The notes: generated by a model from the sequence alone, not told the origin. 64,000 nucleotides of DNA from Sphingopyxis granuli NBRC 100800 (GCF_001591045.1 NZ_BCUA01000005.1:1-64000), one strand, 5' to 3'. Counted from the first letter of the stretch, positions 17,204-26,473 are shown. A program made the numbers and translations.

Positions 17204-17309
17204 CTTGCTTCGCAAGGACGATTAGTCGGCGTCCCCGGCGTCGCGCGGCCCCTTCCCCCTCCCTCGCCGCGCGATGCCGCATCGTCCTGACAGAAAAAAG
17301 ATACAAGCC

Positions 17310-18497
17310 ATGACCCTGCGCTTTCCTCTCGCGCTTTCGCTGATGCTTTCGCTGCTGCTGTCCGCCTGTTCGGGCGGCGACGACGCGCAGGGCGGTCCGC
17401 CCGCGCTGCCGGTTACGGCGGCCACGCCGCTGGTGCGCGAGGTTACCGAATGGGACGATTATGTCGGGCGGTTCGAGGCGGTCGACAGCGTCGAGGTGCG
17501 CCCGCGCGCCTCGGGCTATCTCCAGCGCTCGCACTTCACCGACGGCCAGTATGTCCGCGCCGGCCAGCTTCTCTTCACCATCGACGCGCGACCGTCGCAG
17601 GCCGTGCTCGACCAGGCGCGCGCGCAGCTTGCGCGGGCACAGGCGACGCTCGCCAACGCACGGACCGAACTGGCGCGCTCGCAGACGCTCGCCGCCTCGC
17701 AGGCCGCCAGCACCGAGGAGGTCGAACAGCGCCGCGCCGCCGTGCGCGCCGGAGAGGCCGACGTCGCTGCCGCGCAGGCCGCGATCCGTGCCGCCGCGCT
17801 CAACGTCGGCTTCACCCGCGTCACCGCCCCGATCTCGGGTCGCGTGTCGCAGCGGCTGGTCGACCCCGGCAATGCCGTCACCGCCGACCAGACGGTCCTG
17901 ACGACGATCGTGTCGACCAGCCCGATGCATTTCAGCTTCCAGGGATCGGAGGCGAGCCTGCTCGAATATGAACGCCGCGGCGACACGCTGCAGAACGCAC
18001 CGGTGCGCATCCGCCTGCAGGGCGAGGAAAGCTACACCCGTACCGGGCGCATCGACTTCGTCGACAATGCGCTGAGCACCGGGTCGGGCACGATCACCGT
18101 GCGCGCGGTGGTCGCCAACAGCGACGGCAAGCTGCGTCCCGGCCTGTTCGGCCAGCTCCAGCTCGCCGCTTCGGCGCCCCGCCCCACGATCCTCGTTCCC
18201 GACACCGCGATCGTAACCGACGCCGCGCGCCGCCTCGTCTATGTCATCGGCCCCAAGGATGTCGTGCAGGCACGTCCGGTGACGCTCGGCCCGGTGATCG
18301 ACGGGCTGCGCGTCATCCGCTCGGGCCTGACCGCGCAGGATCGCGTCGTCGTCGGCGGCATCCAGCGCGCGATGCCCGGCAAGCCCGCCAAAGTCGAGGC
18401 AGGCCGCATCGCCCCCGATGGCAAGGTCGTCACCGCCAAGGGCCAGCCCGCGGCCCCGGCAAAGGGCGCGGCGGCGAAGAAGGGCGCCGACCAGTGA
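17310..18497 (+). CDS. RND efflux periplasmic adaptor (membrane fusion protein)
   Basis: 395 residues. Lipoprotein signal with lipobox LLSAC (Cys about 23), a lipoyl/barrel-sandwich half (VRPRASGYLQRSHFTDGQYV), a coiled-coil hairpin (about 100-165, Ala/Arg/Gln-rich), then VTAPISGRVSQRLVDPGNAV and beta-barrel regions. The C-terminal ~30 residues are Ala/Lys-rich. It links the inner-membrane pump to the outer-membrane channel. Start ATG 17310 gives the lipoprotein signal directly; a frame from 17274 would add 12 residues ahead of it. The stop overlaps the pump start (GTGA). Confidence 0.95.
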   Translation: MTLRFPLALSLMLSLLLSACSGGDDAQGGPPALPVTAATPLVREVTEWDDYVGRFEAVDSVEVRPRASGYLQRSHFTDGQYVRAGQLLFTIDARPSQAVLDQARAQLARAQATLANARTELARSQTLAASQAASTEEVEQRRAAVRAGEADVAAAQAAIRAAALNVGFTRVTAPISGRVSQRLVDPGNAVTADQTVLTTIVSTSPMHFSFQGSEASLLEYERRGDTLQNAPVRIRLQGEESYTRTGRIDFVDNALSTGSGTITVRAVVANSDGKLRPGLFGQLQLAASAPRPTILVPDTAIVTDAARRLVYVIGPKDVVQARPVTLGPVIDGLRVIRSGLTAQDRVVVGGIQRAMPGKPAKVEAGRIAPDGKVVTAKGQPAAPAKGAAAKKGADQ

Positions 18498-21400
18498 AAT
18501 TCAGCCGTTTCTTCGTCGATCGCCCGATCTTCGCGGCGGTCATCGCGATCTTCATCACGCTGATTGGCGCCTTCGCCTATCCGCAGCTTCCGCTCGCCCA
18601 GTATCCGGAGATCGCGCCGCCGACGATCGGCATCACCGCTTCCTATCCCGGCGCCTCGTCCGAAACGATCGCCGAGACGGTCGCCTCGACGCTGGAGCAG
18701 GAGATCAACGGCGTCGAGAACATGCTCTATCTGCAGAGCAGCTCGACGCAGGGGATGGCGCAGATCACCGTCACCTTCCAGCCGGGCACCGACCTCGATG
18801 CCGCGCAGGTGCTTGTCCAGAACCGCGTCGCGCTCGCCGAGCCGCGCCTGCCCGAACAGGTGCGGCAGATCGGCGTGCAGGTGAACAAGCAGGAAACCGG
18901 CTTCCTGATGATCGTCGCGCTGACCTCGACCGATCCGGCGATCGACACCGATTATGTCGGCAACTACGCCAATTCGACGCTGCGCGACCGGCTGTTGCGG
19001 CTGAAGGGCGTCGGCGGCGTCCAGATCTTCGGCGGCGGCTTCTATTCGATGCGTGTGTGGATCGATCCCGACAAGGCCGCCGCGCGGAACCTGACCGCGA
19101 CCGAAATCGTCGCCGCGCTGCAAAGCCAGAATGTCCAGGTTGCCGGCGGTTCGGTCGGCGCCCCGCCTTATGGTCAGGGCAATCCCGCCTTCGAGCTGCC
19201 GGTCGAGGTTCCCGGCCGCCTCGTCACCCCCGAACAATTCGCCGATGTCGTGATCAAGACCGACACGCAGAACGGCGCGATCACCCGGCTGAAGGACGTC
19301 GCGCGAGTCGAACTGGGCAGCCAGGACTACAGCGTGCGCGGCGTGTTCAACGGCCGGCCCGGCGTCGGCATGGCGGTGATCCAGCAGCCCGGCGCCAACG
19401 CGCTCGACGCCGCGAATCTCGTGCTGCAGGAAGTCGAAGCGGCGTCGAAGGATTTCCCGCCGGGGCTCGAATATCAGATTCCGTTCAACCCGACCGAATA
19501 TGTCCAGGCGTCGGTGACCGCGGTGCAGGAAACACTGGTCGAGGCGCTGCTGCTCGTCGTGCTGGTGGTGATGGTCTTCCTCCAGACGTGGCGTGCCGCG
19601 ATCATTCCGATCGTCGCAATCCCCGTGTCGCTCGTCGGCACCTTCGCGGTGCAGCTCGCGCTCGGCTTCTCGATCAACTCGCTGTCGCTCTTCGCGCTCG
19701 TGCTCGCGGTCGGCATCGTCGTCGACGACGCGATCGTCGTGGTCGAGGCAGTCGAGAAGCATGTCCGACAGGGCCTCAGCCCGCGCGAGGCCGCGCACCG
19801 GACGATGGACGAGGTGTCGGGCGCGCTGATCGCGATCGCACTGGTGCTCGTCGCGGTGTTCGTACCGACCGCTTTCGTCCCCGGCATCCCCGGCATCTTC
19901 TATCAGCAGTTCGCGGTGACGATCGCCGCCGCGACGGTCTTCTCGCTGCTCACCTCGCTGACGCTGTCGCCGGCGATGGCGGCGCTGCTGCTGCGCCCGC
20001 ACGAAGAGGGTCGGCACGCGGAACCGAAGAACCCGGTGATGCGCTTCGGCCGCCGTGCGGCGGACCGGTTCAACGAAGGGTTCGACAAGCTGTCGGAACG
20101 CTATGGCCAGACGACGGCGAAGCTGGTGCGCAAGACCGGCGTGATGCTGGTCATCTATGCGGTGCTACTCGCCTTCACCGGCTGGCGCCTGACCGACACG
20201 CCGACGGGCTTCATTCCCGACCAGGATCAGGGCGTGCTGATCGGCGTCGTCCAGCTTCCTCCCGGCGCGTCGCTCGACCGCACCAGCGAGGTGCTGACCC
20301 GCGCCCAGCAGACAGTGGCGGCGATGGACGGTATCGAGAGCGTCTCGACCTTCGCCGGGCTCGACGGCGCGAGTTTCTCGACCGCATCGAACGCGGGCAC
20401 GATGTTCATCCGCCTCGCCGACTGGAGCGATCGCGGCAAGGCGCTCAGTGCGACCGCGCTGTCGCAGCAATTGTCGGGCGCGCTCGCCGGCGCGCTGCCC
20501 GAAGCCAACGCCTTCGTCATCGCCCCGCCGGCGGTGCAGGGGCTCGGCAACGGTAACGGCTTCACCATGATGATCCAGGCGACCGGCGGCGGCAGCTATC
20601 AGGACCTCGAAAAAGCGACGCTGGCGATGATGGGCGGTGCGCAGCAGGTGCCCGACGTCACGCAGGTCTTTTCGCTGTTCAACACCGGAAGCCCGCGCAT
20701 CTTCGCCGACGTCGATCGCGACAAGGCGCAGATACTCGGCGTCGACCCCAGCCAGGTCTATGCCGCGCTCGGCACCTATCTCGCCTCGACCTATGTCAAC
20801 GACTTCAACTTCCTCGGCCGCACCTTCCGCGTGACCGCGCAGGCCGAACCGTCCGCGCGCAGCCGGATCGAGGATGTCGGGCGGCTTCAGGTTCGCTCCT
20901 CGTCGGGCGAGATGGTCCCGCTTTCGTCGGTCGCGAGCTTCCGCGACGACAGCGGCCCGACGCGCGTCGTGCGCTACAACCTCTTCCCCGCGGTCGAATT
21001 GCAGGGACAGGCGGCACCGGGCGTGTCGTCGGGCGCGGCGCTCGCCGCGATGGAGGGGCTCGCCGCGCAGACGCTGCCCGCCGGATTCGCCTATGAATGG
21101 ACGGGCCTCGCCTATCAGGAGAAGGCGGCGGGAAGCAGTGCGGTGCTGATCTTCCTGCTCGCGGTCGTGTTCGTCTTCCTCGTGCTCGCGGCGCAATATG
21201 AATCGCTGCCGCTGCCGCTCGCGGTGATCCTGATCGTGCCGATGTGCATCCTGGCGGCGATGATCGGGGTGAACCTGCGCGGGATGGACAATAATATCCT
21301 GACGCAGGTCGGCCTCGTCGTCCTGATCGCGCTGGCGGCGAAGAATGCGATTCTGATCGTCGAATTCGCCAAGCAGGGCGAGGAGGAAGAGGGGATGAGC

Positions 21401-21694
21401 ACGCTGGAGGCGGCGGTGCATGCCGCACGGTCGCGCCTGCGTCCGATCCTGATGACCAGCTTCGCCTTCATCTTCGGCGTGCTCCCGCTCGCCGTCGCCA
21501 GCGGCCCGGGACAGGAAATGCGCCAGGCGCTCGGCACCGCCGTCACCTTCGGCATGCTCGGCGTCACCGTGTTCGGCCTGATCTTCACCCCCGTCTTCTA
21601 TGTCGTCTGTCGCCACCTCGGCGACCGCGTGAAGGCGCGGGTCCGGCGGCGGCGCGGCGGCGCAGGCGGCGAACAGCCGGTGGAGGCCCAGTGA
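18494..21694 (+). CDS. RND efflux pump inner-membrane transporter, HAE1 (AcrB/MexF-like)
   Basis: 1066 residues, normal for the family. It has twelve membrane helices and two large periplasmic loops. Visible signatures include FFVDRPIFAAVIAI at the N terminus, NSLSLFALVLAVGIVVDDAIVVVE (TM4, with the proton-relay Asp pair), PTAFVPGIPGIFYQQFAVTIA, and KNAILIVEFA in the second half. GTG start at 18494 overlaps the adaptor stop by four bases. The substrate range (drugs, solvents, aromatics) cannot be read from sequence. Regulated, probably, by the divergent TetR protein. Confidence 0.97.
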   Translation: MKFSRFFVDRPIFAAVIAIFITLIGAFAYPQLPLAQYPEIAPPTIGITASYPGASSETIAETVASTLEQEINGVENMLYLQSSSTQGMAQITVTFQPGTDLDAAQVLVQNRVALAEPRLPEQVRQIGVQVNKQETGFLMIVALTSTDPAIDTDYVGNYANSTLRDRLLRLKGVGGVQIFGGGFYSMRVWIDPDKAAARNLTATEIVAALQSQNVQVAGGSVGAPPYGQGNPAFELPVEVPGRLVTPEQFADVVIKTDTQNGAITRLKDVARVELGSQDYSVRGVFNGRPGVGMAVIQQPGANALDAANLVLQEVEAASKDFPPGLEYQIPFNPTEYVQASVTAVQETLVEALLLVVLVVMVFLQTWRAAIIPIVAIPVSLVGTFAVQLALGFSINSLSLFALVLAVGIVVDDAIVVVEAVEKHVRQGLSPREAAHRTMDEVSGALIAIALVLVAVFVPTAFVPGIPGIFYQQFAVTIAAATVFSLLTSLTLSPAMAALLLRPHEEGRHAEPKNPVMRFGRRAADRFNEGFDKLSERYGQTTAKLVRKTGVMLVIYAVLLAFTGWRLTDTPTGFIPDQDQGVLIGVVQLPPGASLDRTSEVLTRAQQTVAAMDGIESVSTFAGLDGASFSTASNAGTMFIRLADWSDRGKALSATALSQQLSGALAGALPEANAFVIAPPAVQGLGNGNGFTMMIQATGGGSYQDLEKATLAMMGGAQQVPDVTQVFSLFNTGSPRIFADVDRDKAQILGVDPSQVYAALGTYLASTYVNDFNFLGRTFRVTAQAEPSARSRIEDVGRLQVRSSSGEMVPLSSVASFRDDSGPTRVVRYNLFPAVELQGQAAPGVSSGAALAAMEGLAAQTLPAGFAYEWTGLAYQEKAAGSSAVLIFLLAVVFVFLVLAAQYESLPLPLAVILIVPMCILAAMIGVNLRGMDNNILTQVGLVVLIALAAKNAILIVEFAKQGEEEEGMSTLEAAVHAARSRLRPILMTSFAFIFGVLPLAVASGPGQEMRQALGTAVTFGMLGVTVFGLIFTPVFYVVCRHLGDRVKARVRRRRGGAGGEQPVEAQ

Positions 21695-23106
21695 TGACCC
21701 GTTTGATCCTTCTCTCCGCATCGGCCGCGCTCGCGCTGTCGGGCTGCATGGTCGGTCCCGGCTATGTGTCGCCGACTCCGACCGCGCCCTCGCAGACGCC
21801 GTTCCTCGAAGCGGGCGCATCGCCCGCCTTCACCGGCGACCAGCCGCCGGGCGAATGGTGGAGCCTGTTCGGCGACCCGACGCTCGACGCGCTGGTCGAG
21901 CAGGCGCTGGCCGCCAACACCGACCTGCGCGTCGCCGCCGCCAATCTGGCGCAGGCGCGCGCGGTGCTCAAGGAAGCGCAGGCGGGCCGCCTGCCGACGA
22001 CCAGCATCGGCGCCGGCGGCACCTATGCGCGCCAGTCGGGCGCGACCACCGGCGTCGGTCCGGTCGAGGGCGAAAGCTATGACGTCGGTCTCGACGTCGG
22101 CTACCAGGTCGACCTGTTCGGCCGCGTCGAAAGCGCGATCCGCGCGAGCCGTGCCGATGCCGACGCGGTGCAGGCCGCCTTCGACCTCACCCGCATCACC
22201 GTCGCGGCGGAAACCACGCGCGCCTATGCCGATGTCTGCGCGTTCAACCGCCAGCTCGCGGTCGCCAACGACACGCTGCGCATCCAGGAACAGACCTTCG
22301 ACCTGACGCGCCGCCTGTTCGAGGGTGGCCGCGCGACGCGGCTCGACACCGGGCAGGCGGGCGCGCTGCTCGAACAGACGCGCGCGACGCTGCCGACGCT
22401 GGAAGCGCAGCGCGCCGCGGCGCTCTATCGCCTTGCGGTGCTGACCGGCAAGCCGCCGGCGGAGGCGCCGCAGGCGGCGCTGCAATGCCAGACGCCGCCC
22501 GAGCTCGACCGGCCGATCCCGGTCGGCGACGGCGCCTCGCTGCTCGCGCGCCGCCCCGACATCCGCCGCGCAGAGCGTCAGCTCGCGGCGGCGGCGGCCC
22601 GCGTCAATGTCGCGACGGCCGACCTCTACCCCAGCATCAGCATCGGCGGCGCGATCGGATCGACCGCAGGGTCGGTGTCGGGGCTCGGCCGTTCGGACAA
22701 TTTCCGCTTCTCGATCGGCCCGCTGATCTCATGGAGCTTTCCGAACATCGCGGTCGCACGGTCGCGGCTGAAACAGGCGGAGGCGGGTGCCGACGCGGCG
22801 CTCGCGACCTTCGACGGGACGTGGCTGGCGGCATTGCAGGAAACCGAGAGCGCGCTCGCCAACTATGCGGGCGAACTCGACCGGCTGGCGGCGCTGCGCC
22901 GCGCCGCGGACGAGGCCGGCGAAGCGGCGCGCATCGCGCGGCTGCGCTATCAGGCGGGGCGCGAGGCTTTTCAGGTCGTGCTCGACGCCGAACGCTCGCT
23001 CGCGCAGATCCGGGCGAGCATCGCGCAGGCGGAACAGCAGCGTTCCACCAGCCTCGTCGCGCTGTTCCTCGCGCTCGGCGGCGGCTGGCAGGCGCCGGTG
23101 GGTTGA
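21694..23106 (+). CDS. Outer-membrane efflux channel, NodT/OprM family lipoprotein
   Basis: 470 residues. Lipoprotein signal with lipobox LSGC followed by MVGPGY, the family hallmark, and two OEP repeats (about 60-250 and 265-460) rich in Ala/Gln coiled coil. It completes the tripartite pump with the two genes upstream. ATG 21694 shares a base with the transporter stop (TGATG) and has GGAGG at 21682-21686; the GTG three bases earlier is less well spaced. Confidence 0.96.
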   Translation: MTRLILLSASAALALSGCMVGPGYVSPTPTAPSQTPFLEAGASPAFTGDQPPGEWWSLFGDPTLDALVEQALAANTDLRVAAANLAQARAVLKEAQAGRLPTTSIGAGGTYARQSGATTGVGPVEGESYDVGLDVGYQVDLFGRVESAIRASRADADAVQAAFDLTRITVAAETTRAYADVCAFNRQLAVANDTLRIQEQTFDLTRRLFEGGRATRLDTGQAGALLEQTRATLPTLEAQRAAALYRLAVLTGKPPAEAPQAALQCQTPPELDRPIPVGDGASLLARRPDIRRAERQLAAAAARVNVATADLYPSISIGGAIGSTAGSVSGLGRSDNFRFSIGPLISWSFPNIAVARSRLKQAEAGADAALATFDGTWLAALQETESALANYAGELDRLAALRRAADEAGEAARIARLRYQAGREAFQVVLDAERSLAQIRASIAQAEQQRSTSLVALFLALGGGWQAPVG

Positions 23107-23141
23107 TCGGCTACATGATCGGGCGGATGACCGCGCGCGCC

Positions 23142-23159
23142 GGGCATGCCATCATGCCC
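23142..23159. terminator. Short hairpin after the efflux operon
   Basis: GGGCATG-CCAT-CATGCCC, followed by TTGC: a 7-bp stem 35 bp after the channel stop. A possible weak terminator, no strong U tract. Confidence 0.35.
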
Positions 23160-23176
23160 TTGCAGGAATCCACGGC

Positions 23177-24022
23177 TTGACCATCCTGATCGCCCTCGTC
23201 GCCGCGCTCGCCTTCGTTCCGCTCGCGGCGGGGCTTTGGCTGTTGCCGCAGGCACCGGGCGGCAAATCCATGCAGTGGCGCGGCTTCGGCGCATCGGCGC
23301 TGCTTTGCGCGCTCGCCTTCAACCTGACCTTCTTCGTACAGGAGGTCGGGCTCGTGATCCCCAAGGCGCTGGTTCCGGGGCTGCATCCGGTGCTCTACCA
23401 CAATGATCACGACTGGCGCGGCGATGCGCCCATCGCCGAATTGCTGCAGGCCACGGGCGCGGTCGCGACGCTGGCAAGCGGGCTTGTCTTCCTCTGGCTG
23501 GCGCGGCGGATCGCGCCGGACCGACCCGGCTGGCGCCTGTTCGCCTTCTGGATGGCGTTCGAGGGGCTGTTCCAGTCGCTGAGCCAATGGGCGGTCGGCA
23601 GCCTGATCCCGGGCAACGACGTCGGCCGAGCGCTGGCCTGGCTCGGCGCCGGGGTCGGGATTCGCATCGCGCTGCTCGCCGGGACGGCGATCTCGCTGTT
23701 CGCCGCCGGGCGTGCATTGGCGCCGCTGTGGCCGCTGCGCCGCGGGTCCGCGAGCCGCGCGACAGTGCTGCCGGTCGCCGCCGCGCTAGCCGTCGCGGTG
23801 CTGCTGTGCATTCCGTTCCGCGCCCCGCGCGAACCGGTCGAGGTCGTGCTGATCCCGATCGTCGTGCACCTGATCGGGCTCGGCTGGCTGGCGCTCGGCT
23901 TCGCCATGCGGCGCGCCGGAACGGAAAGTCATGCTCTCGCGCACCCCGGCCCGCCGCTGGCAGCGCTGGCCCTGCTGCTCGCCTTCTTCCAGATCGTATT
24001 GCGACCCGGCATCGCATTCTGA
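23177..24022 (+). CDS. Multi-pass membrane protein of unknown function
   Basis: 281 residues with about seven or eight hydrophobic helices (ILIALVAALAFVPLAAGLWLL at the start; others near 37-50, 88-104, 120-135, 155-178, 200-215, 225-245 and 262-278). The loop motif FFVQEVGLVIPKALVPGLH and YHNDHDW suggest a conserved active face, but I do not recognise the family. The first usable start is TTG at 23177 with AGGA about 10 bases upstream; the start is uncertain. It follows the efflux operon after a weak hairpin and converges on the CDF transporter gene with only 4 bp between. Confidence 0.75.
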   Translation: MTILIALVAALAFVPLAAGLWLLPQAPGGKSMQWRGFGASALLCALAFNLTFFVQEVGLVIPKALVPGLHPVLYHNDHDWRGDAPIAELLQATGAVATLASGLVFLWLARRIAPDRPGWRLFAFWMAFEGLFQSLSQWAVGSLIPGNDVGRALAWLGAGVGIRIALLAGTAISLFAAGRALAPLWPLRRGSASRATVLPVAAALAVAVLLCIPFRAPREPVEVVLIPIVVHLIGLGWLALGFAMRRAGTESHALAHPGPPLAALALLLAFFQIVLRPGIAF

Positions 24023-24026
24023 CGCC

Positions 24027-24659
24027 TCAACGCGCATCCTGCGCCGCGACCGTCAGGTCGCCGCGCGCATGGCGGAACACGTCGAGACTGCCCCAGATGG
24101 CGAGCGCCGCCATGATCGCGGCGACGATCAGGTCGGGCCACCCCTGCCCCGTCCCGAACACGCCCAGCGCCGCGGCAAGCACCGCGAGATTGCCGAGCGC
24201 GTCGTTGCGCGAGCAGATCCAAACCGACCGCATGTTCGCATCGCCGGTGCGATAGCGATAGAGCAGCAGCGCGACGATGACGTTGGCGGCCAGCGCAGCG
24301 ATGCCGATGATCCCCATCGTTTCGGCATGCGGGCTGCTGCCGCTCAGAAATCCCCACAAGGTCGATGCGAGCACCCAGAGGCCGAAGGCGAGCATCGTCG
24401 CCGCCTTGAGCAGCGCGGCACGCGCCCGCCACGTCAGCGCCATGCCCGCGACGCCCAGGCTGATCGCATAATTGGCGCTGTCGCCCAGGAAATCGAGCGC
24501 GTCGGCCTGAAGCGCGCGCGAATCGGCGGCAACCCCGGCGACGATCTCGACCCCGAACATCGCGGCATTGATGACCAGCGCGATCCACAGGATGCGCCGC
24601 CAACGGGGATCGTTGAGCGCGCTGGTGCCGCTTTTGCCCGCGCAACATGAATCGGCCAT
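24027..24659 (-). CDS. Cation diffusion facilitator (CDF) metal transporter
   Basis: 210 residues with about five to six membrane helices. The first metal site is DALDFLGDSANY (DxxxD in TM2) and the matching site is SRNDALGNL (TM5). The C-terminal cytoplasmic domain of larger CDF proteins is missing, as in short DmeF/CzcD-like members. It probably exports Zn, Cd or Co. The N terminus is Cys-containing (ADSCCAG). ATG 24659 was chosen because AGGAGG lies 7 bases upstream. Divergent from, and probably activated by, the MerR gene. Confidence 0.9.
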   Translation of the reverse strand: MADSCCAGKSGTSALNDPRWRRILWIALVINAAMFGVEIVAGVAADSRALQADALDFLGDSANYAISLGVAGMALTWRARAALLKAATMLAFGLWVLASTLWGFLSGSSPHAETMGIIGIAALAANVIVALLLYRYRTGDANMRSVWICSRNDALGNLAVLAAALGVFGTGQGWPDLIVAAIMAALAIWGSLDVFRHARGDLTVAAQDAR

Positions 24660-24691
24660 CACCGAACCTCCTTGGGTTTTCGAGTCGGCGC

Positions 24692-24724
24692 CCTATATGC
24701 AGCCTGTAGCAACTACGGGGTCAA
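24692..24724 (-). promoter_or_regulatory. MerR-type promoter/operator of the metal transporter
   Basis: On the minus strand, TTGACC (24724-24719) and CATATA (24699-24694) are separated by 19 bp, the overlong spacer of MerR-activated promoters. The spacer centre carries the dyad CCTGTAG-CAA-CTACGGG (24703-24719, plus strand), typical of ZntR/CadR/PbrR sites. Confidence 0.8.
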
Positions 24725-24727
24725 GCG

Positions 24728-25141
24728 ATGAAAATCGGCGAGCTTGCGCGGGCCACCGGCACGCATATCGAGACGATCCGCTATTATGAGCGGATCGGCC
24801 TGCTTCCGGCGCCGGACCGCACCGCCGCCAATTACCGCAGCTATGGCGACGCGCACCGCGCGCGGCTGAGCTTCGTGCGCCATTCGCGCGAACTCGGGTT
24901 CACGATCGACGAGGTCCGGTCGCTGCTCGACCTTTCCGATCATCCGGCGCGCGACTGCGGCGAGGCCGACCGCATCGCGAGCACACATCTGGAGCAGGTG
25001 GAGAGCAAGATCGCGCAGCTCGCCGCGCTGCGCGACGAACTGGCGCGGATCGTTGGGCGCTGTCGCGGCGGGCTGGCGGGCGATTGCCGGGTGATCGAGG
25101 CGCTCGGCGACCACCGCCTGTGCGCGGCGGACCATCCGTGA
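24728..25141 (+). CDS. MerR family metal-responsive regulator (CadR/PbrR/ZntR-like)
   Basis: 137 residues. N-terminal MerR winged helix ([26 protein letters not shown]), dimerisation helix (about 80-112). Cysteines that may bind metal: ARDCGEAD near 78, GRCRGG near 116, GDCRV near 123 and HRLC near 133. This pattern fits sensors of Zn, Cd or Pb. It is divergent from the CDF exporter across the operator at 24692-24724 and overlaps ynfA by four bases (GTGA). Confidence 0.93.
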   Translation: MKIGELARATGTHIETIRYYERIGLLPAPDRTAANYRSYGDAHRARLSFVRHSRELGFTIDEVRSLLDLSDHPARDCGEADRIASTHLEQVESKIAQLAALRDELARIVGRCRGGLAGDCRVIEALGDHRLCAADHP

Positions 25142-25476
25142 CCGCGCCGCTGTCCACCCTCGCCTTCTACATCCTCGCCGCCTTTGCCGAGATCGGGGGC
25201 TGTTTCGCCTTCTGGGCGGTGCTGCGCCTCGGCCGCTCGCCGCTGTGGCTGGCACCCGGCGCGGTATCGCTCGCGCTCTTCGCCTGGGCGCTGACGCGCG
25301 TCGACGCCGATGCCGCGGGCCGCGCCTTCGCGGCCTATGGCGGCATCTACATCCTCGCCTCGCTGGTCTGGCTGAAAATGGTGGAGGGGGTGGCGCCCGA
25401 CCGCTGGGACCTGATCGGCGGCGCGATCTGCCTCGGCGGCGCGGCGCTGATCCTGTGGGGCCCGGGGCGCGGATAG
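25138..25476 (+). CDS. YnfA/UPF0060 small membrane protein
   Basis: 112 residues, four membrane helices. Family signatures [17 protein letters not shown] and [20 protein letters not shown] are clear, with [19 protein letters not shown] at the C terminus. YnfA proteins are EmrE-like small transporters of uncertain substrate. GTG 25138 overlaps the merR stop (GTGA), so the two are coupled and it probably belongs to the metal-response transcript. Confidence 0.93.
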   Translation: MTAPLSTLAFYILAAFAEIGGCFAFWAVLRLGRSPLWLAPGAVSLALFAWALTRVDADAAGRAFAAYGGIYILASLVWLKMVEGVAPDRWDLIGGAICLGGAALILWGPGRG

Positions 25477-25514
25477 GGCGCCCTCGGATCGGAAATCATC
25501 CCTGCCGACACAGA

Positions 25515-25591
25515 CCTGTTCCCCGGCGCAAGCCGGGGTCCAGATGGCATGGCACTGCCCCGCGTGGACCCCGGCTTGCGCCGGGAACAGG
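25515..25591. repeat. Palindromic repeat pair (family C)
   Basis: Facing copies with core CCCCGGCGCAAGCCGGGG (25515-25542 and 25565-25591), each a hairpin and together a large inverted repeat. It lies between the ends of ynfA (plus) and ssrA (minus) and may terminate both. Related copies are at 41124-41195 and, degenerate, at 43896-43969. Confidence 0.8.
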
Positions 25592-25649
25592 TTAATCATG
25601 ATGCGGAGAGCGCAATCGGCATGGACATATGTGGGGAAAGGTGGGACGA

Positions 25650-25995
25650 TTCTGTTGCCCGGCTCGTCCCCAGCCGCTGGTATCCGATTCTGTTGCCCGG
25701 TTCGGTCCGAACCGCGTTCTATTTGTCTAACCTTAGGCCGTGAGGCTTATCGGTTAGGCAGCAAGAGCGAGTGCTTCGTTATCGTTAGCACTTATTGGTT
25801 TTGAGCCTTTAACGGGTTACTCAGCCCGGAAGAAAACATCGTCTTTGAACACACGTCGATCCTGGTTCGGCCCCGTCAGAAGCCCGCGCACCCCTTCAAA
25901 AGCGCGCGGGTTTGTGGTGGAGCCGCCGGGTACTGCCCCCGGGTCCGCTGTGTCTATTCCACGACACCATTTATCCTCATAGCCGGCCGAAACCG
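25650..25995 (-). ncRNA. ssrA: tmRNA (ssrA), permuted two-piece alphaproteobacterial form
   Basis: Read on the minus strand. The acceptor piece comes first, ending CGGCTCC-A-CCA (CCA at 25917-25915). After an intervening segment of about 40 nt, the coding piece begins GGGGCCG at 25874. GGGGCCG and CGGCTCC form the acceptor stem, so the gene order is circularly permuted relative to the usual tmRNA. The resume region leads into a tag frame at 25789-25754. The tmRNA-SmpB complex rescues stalled ribosomes and tags the nascent peptide for proteolysis. The outer ends of both pieces are approximate. Confidence 0.92.
25754..25789 (-). other. tmRNA proteolysis tag reading frame
   Basis: GCT at 25789 starts eleven codons giving ANDNEALALAA followed by TAA. 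The AxxAA-type hydrophobic end is the ClpXP degradation signal, and the sequence fits sphingomonad tags. Confidence 0.92.
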
Positions 25996-26059
25996 GCATT
26001 GCCGATATAGGGAGCCGCGGGGCGGTTTGCAACGTGGGCGGCCGACCGCCGCCGCGCCG

Positions 26060-26473
26060 CTATTTCCGCCGCAATTCGTCGCGGATTTCGGTGAGCAGGT
26101 CGACCTCGGTCGGCGCGGCGGCTTCGGGTCCCTTGCGCAGCAGCCGGTTCACCGCGCGCACCATCAGGAAGATGATGAAGGCGAGGATCAGGAAATTGAT
26201 CACCGCGGTGATGAAGGCGCCATAGCCGACCATCGCCACCCCGGCTTTCTTGAGCGCCGCATAGTCGGTCGCCGCGATCCCGTCGGGCACACTGCCCAGC
26301 AGGATGAACTTGCTGGAGAAATCGACGCCGCCGAATATCCAGCCGACGAAGGGCATGATCAGGTCCTCGGTCAGCGACCCGGTGATCGTCGCAAAGGCGC
26401 CGCCGATGATGACGCCGACCGCCAGATCGATGACGCTGCCGCGTGCGATGAATTCCTTGAACTCGTTCAACAT
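26060..26473 (-). CDS. mscL: Large-conductance mechanosensitive channel MscL
   Basis: 137 residues. N-terminal amphipathic helix [27 protein letters not shown] is diagnostic, with a second helix [21 protein letters not shown] and a charged C-terminal bundle ([12 protein letters not shown]). It forms a homopentamer that opens under hypo-osmotic shock. Single gene, upstream of ssrA on the same strand. Confidence 0.97.
   Translation of the reverse strand: MLNEFKEFIARGSVIDLAVGVIIGGAFATITGSLTEDLIMPFVGWIFGGVDFSSKFILLGSVPDGIAATDYAALKKAGVAMVGYGAFITAVINFLILAFIIFLMVRAVNRLLRKGPEAAAPTEVDLLTEIRDELRRK

Noticed and set aside
16559-24022. Efflux island as recent transfer
   Set aside because: Base composition and codon use look like the neighbours, and no mobile-element ends were seen.
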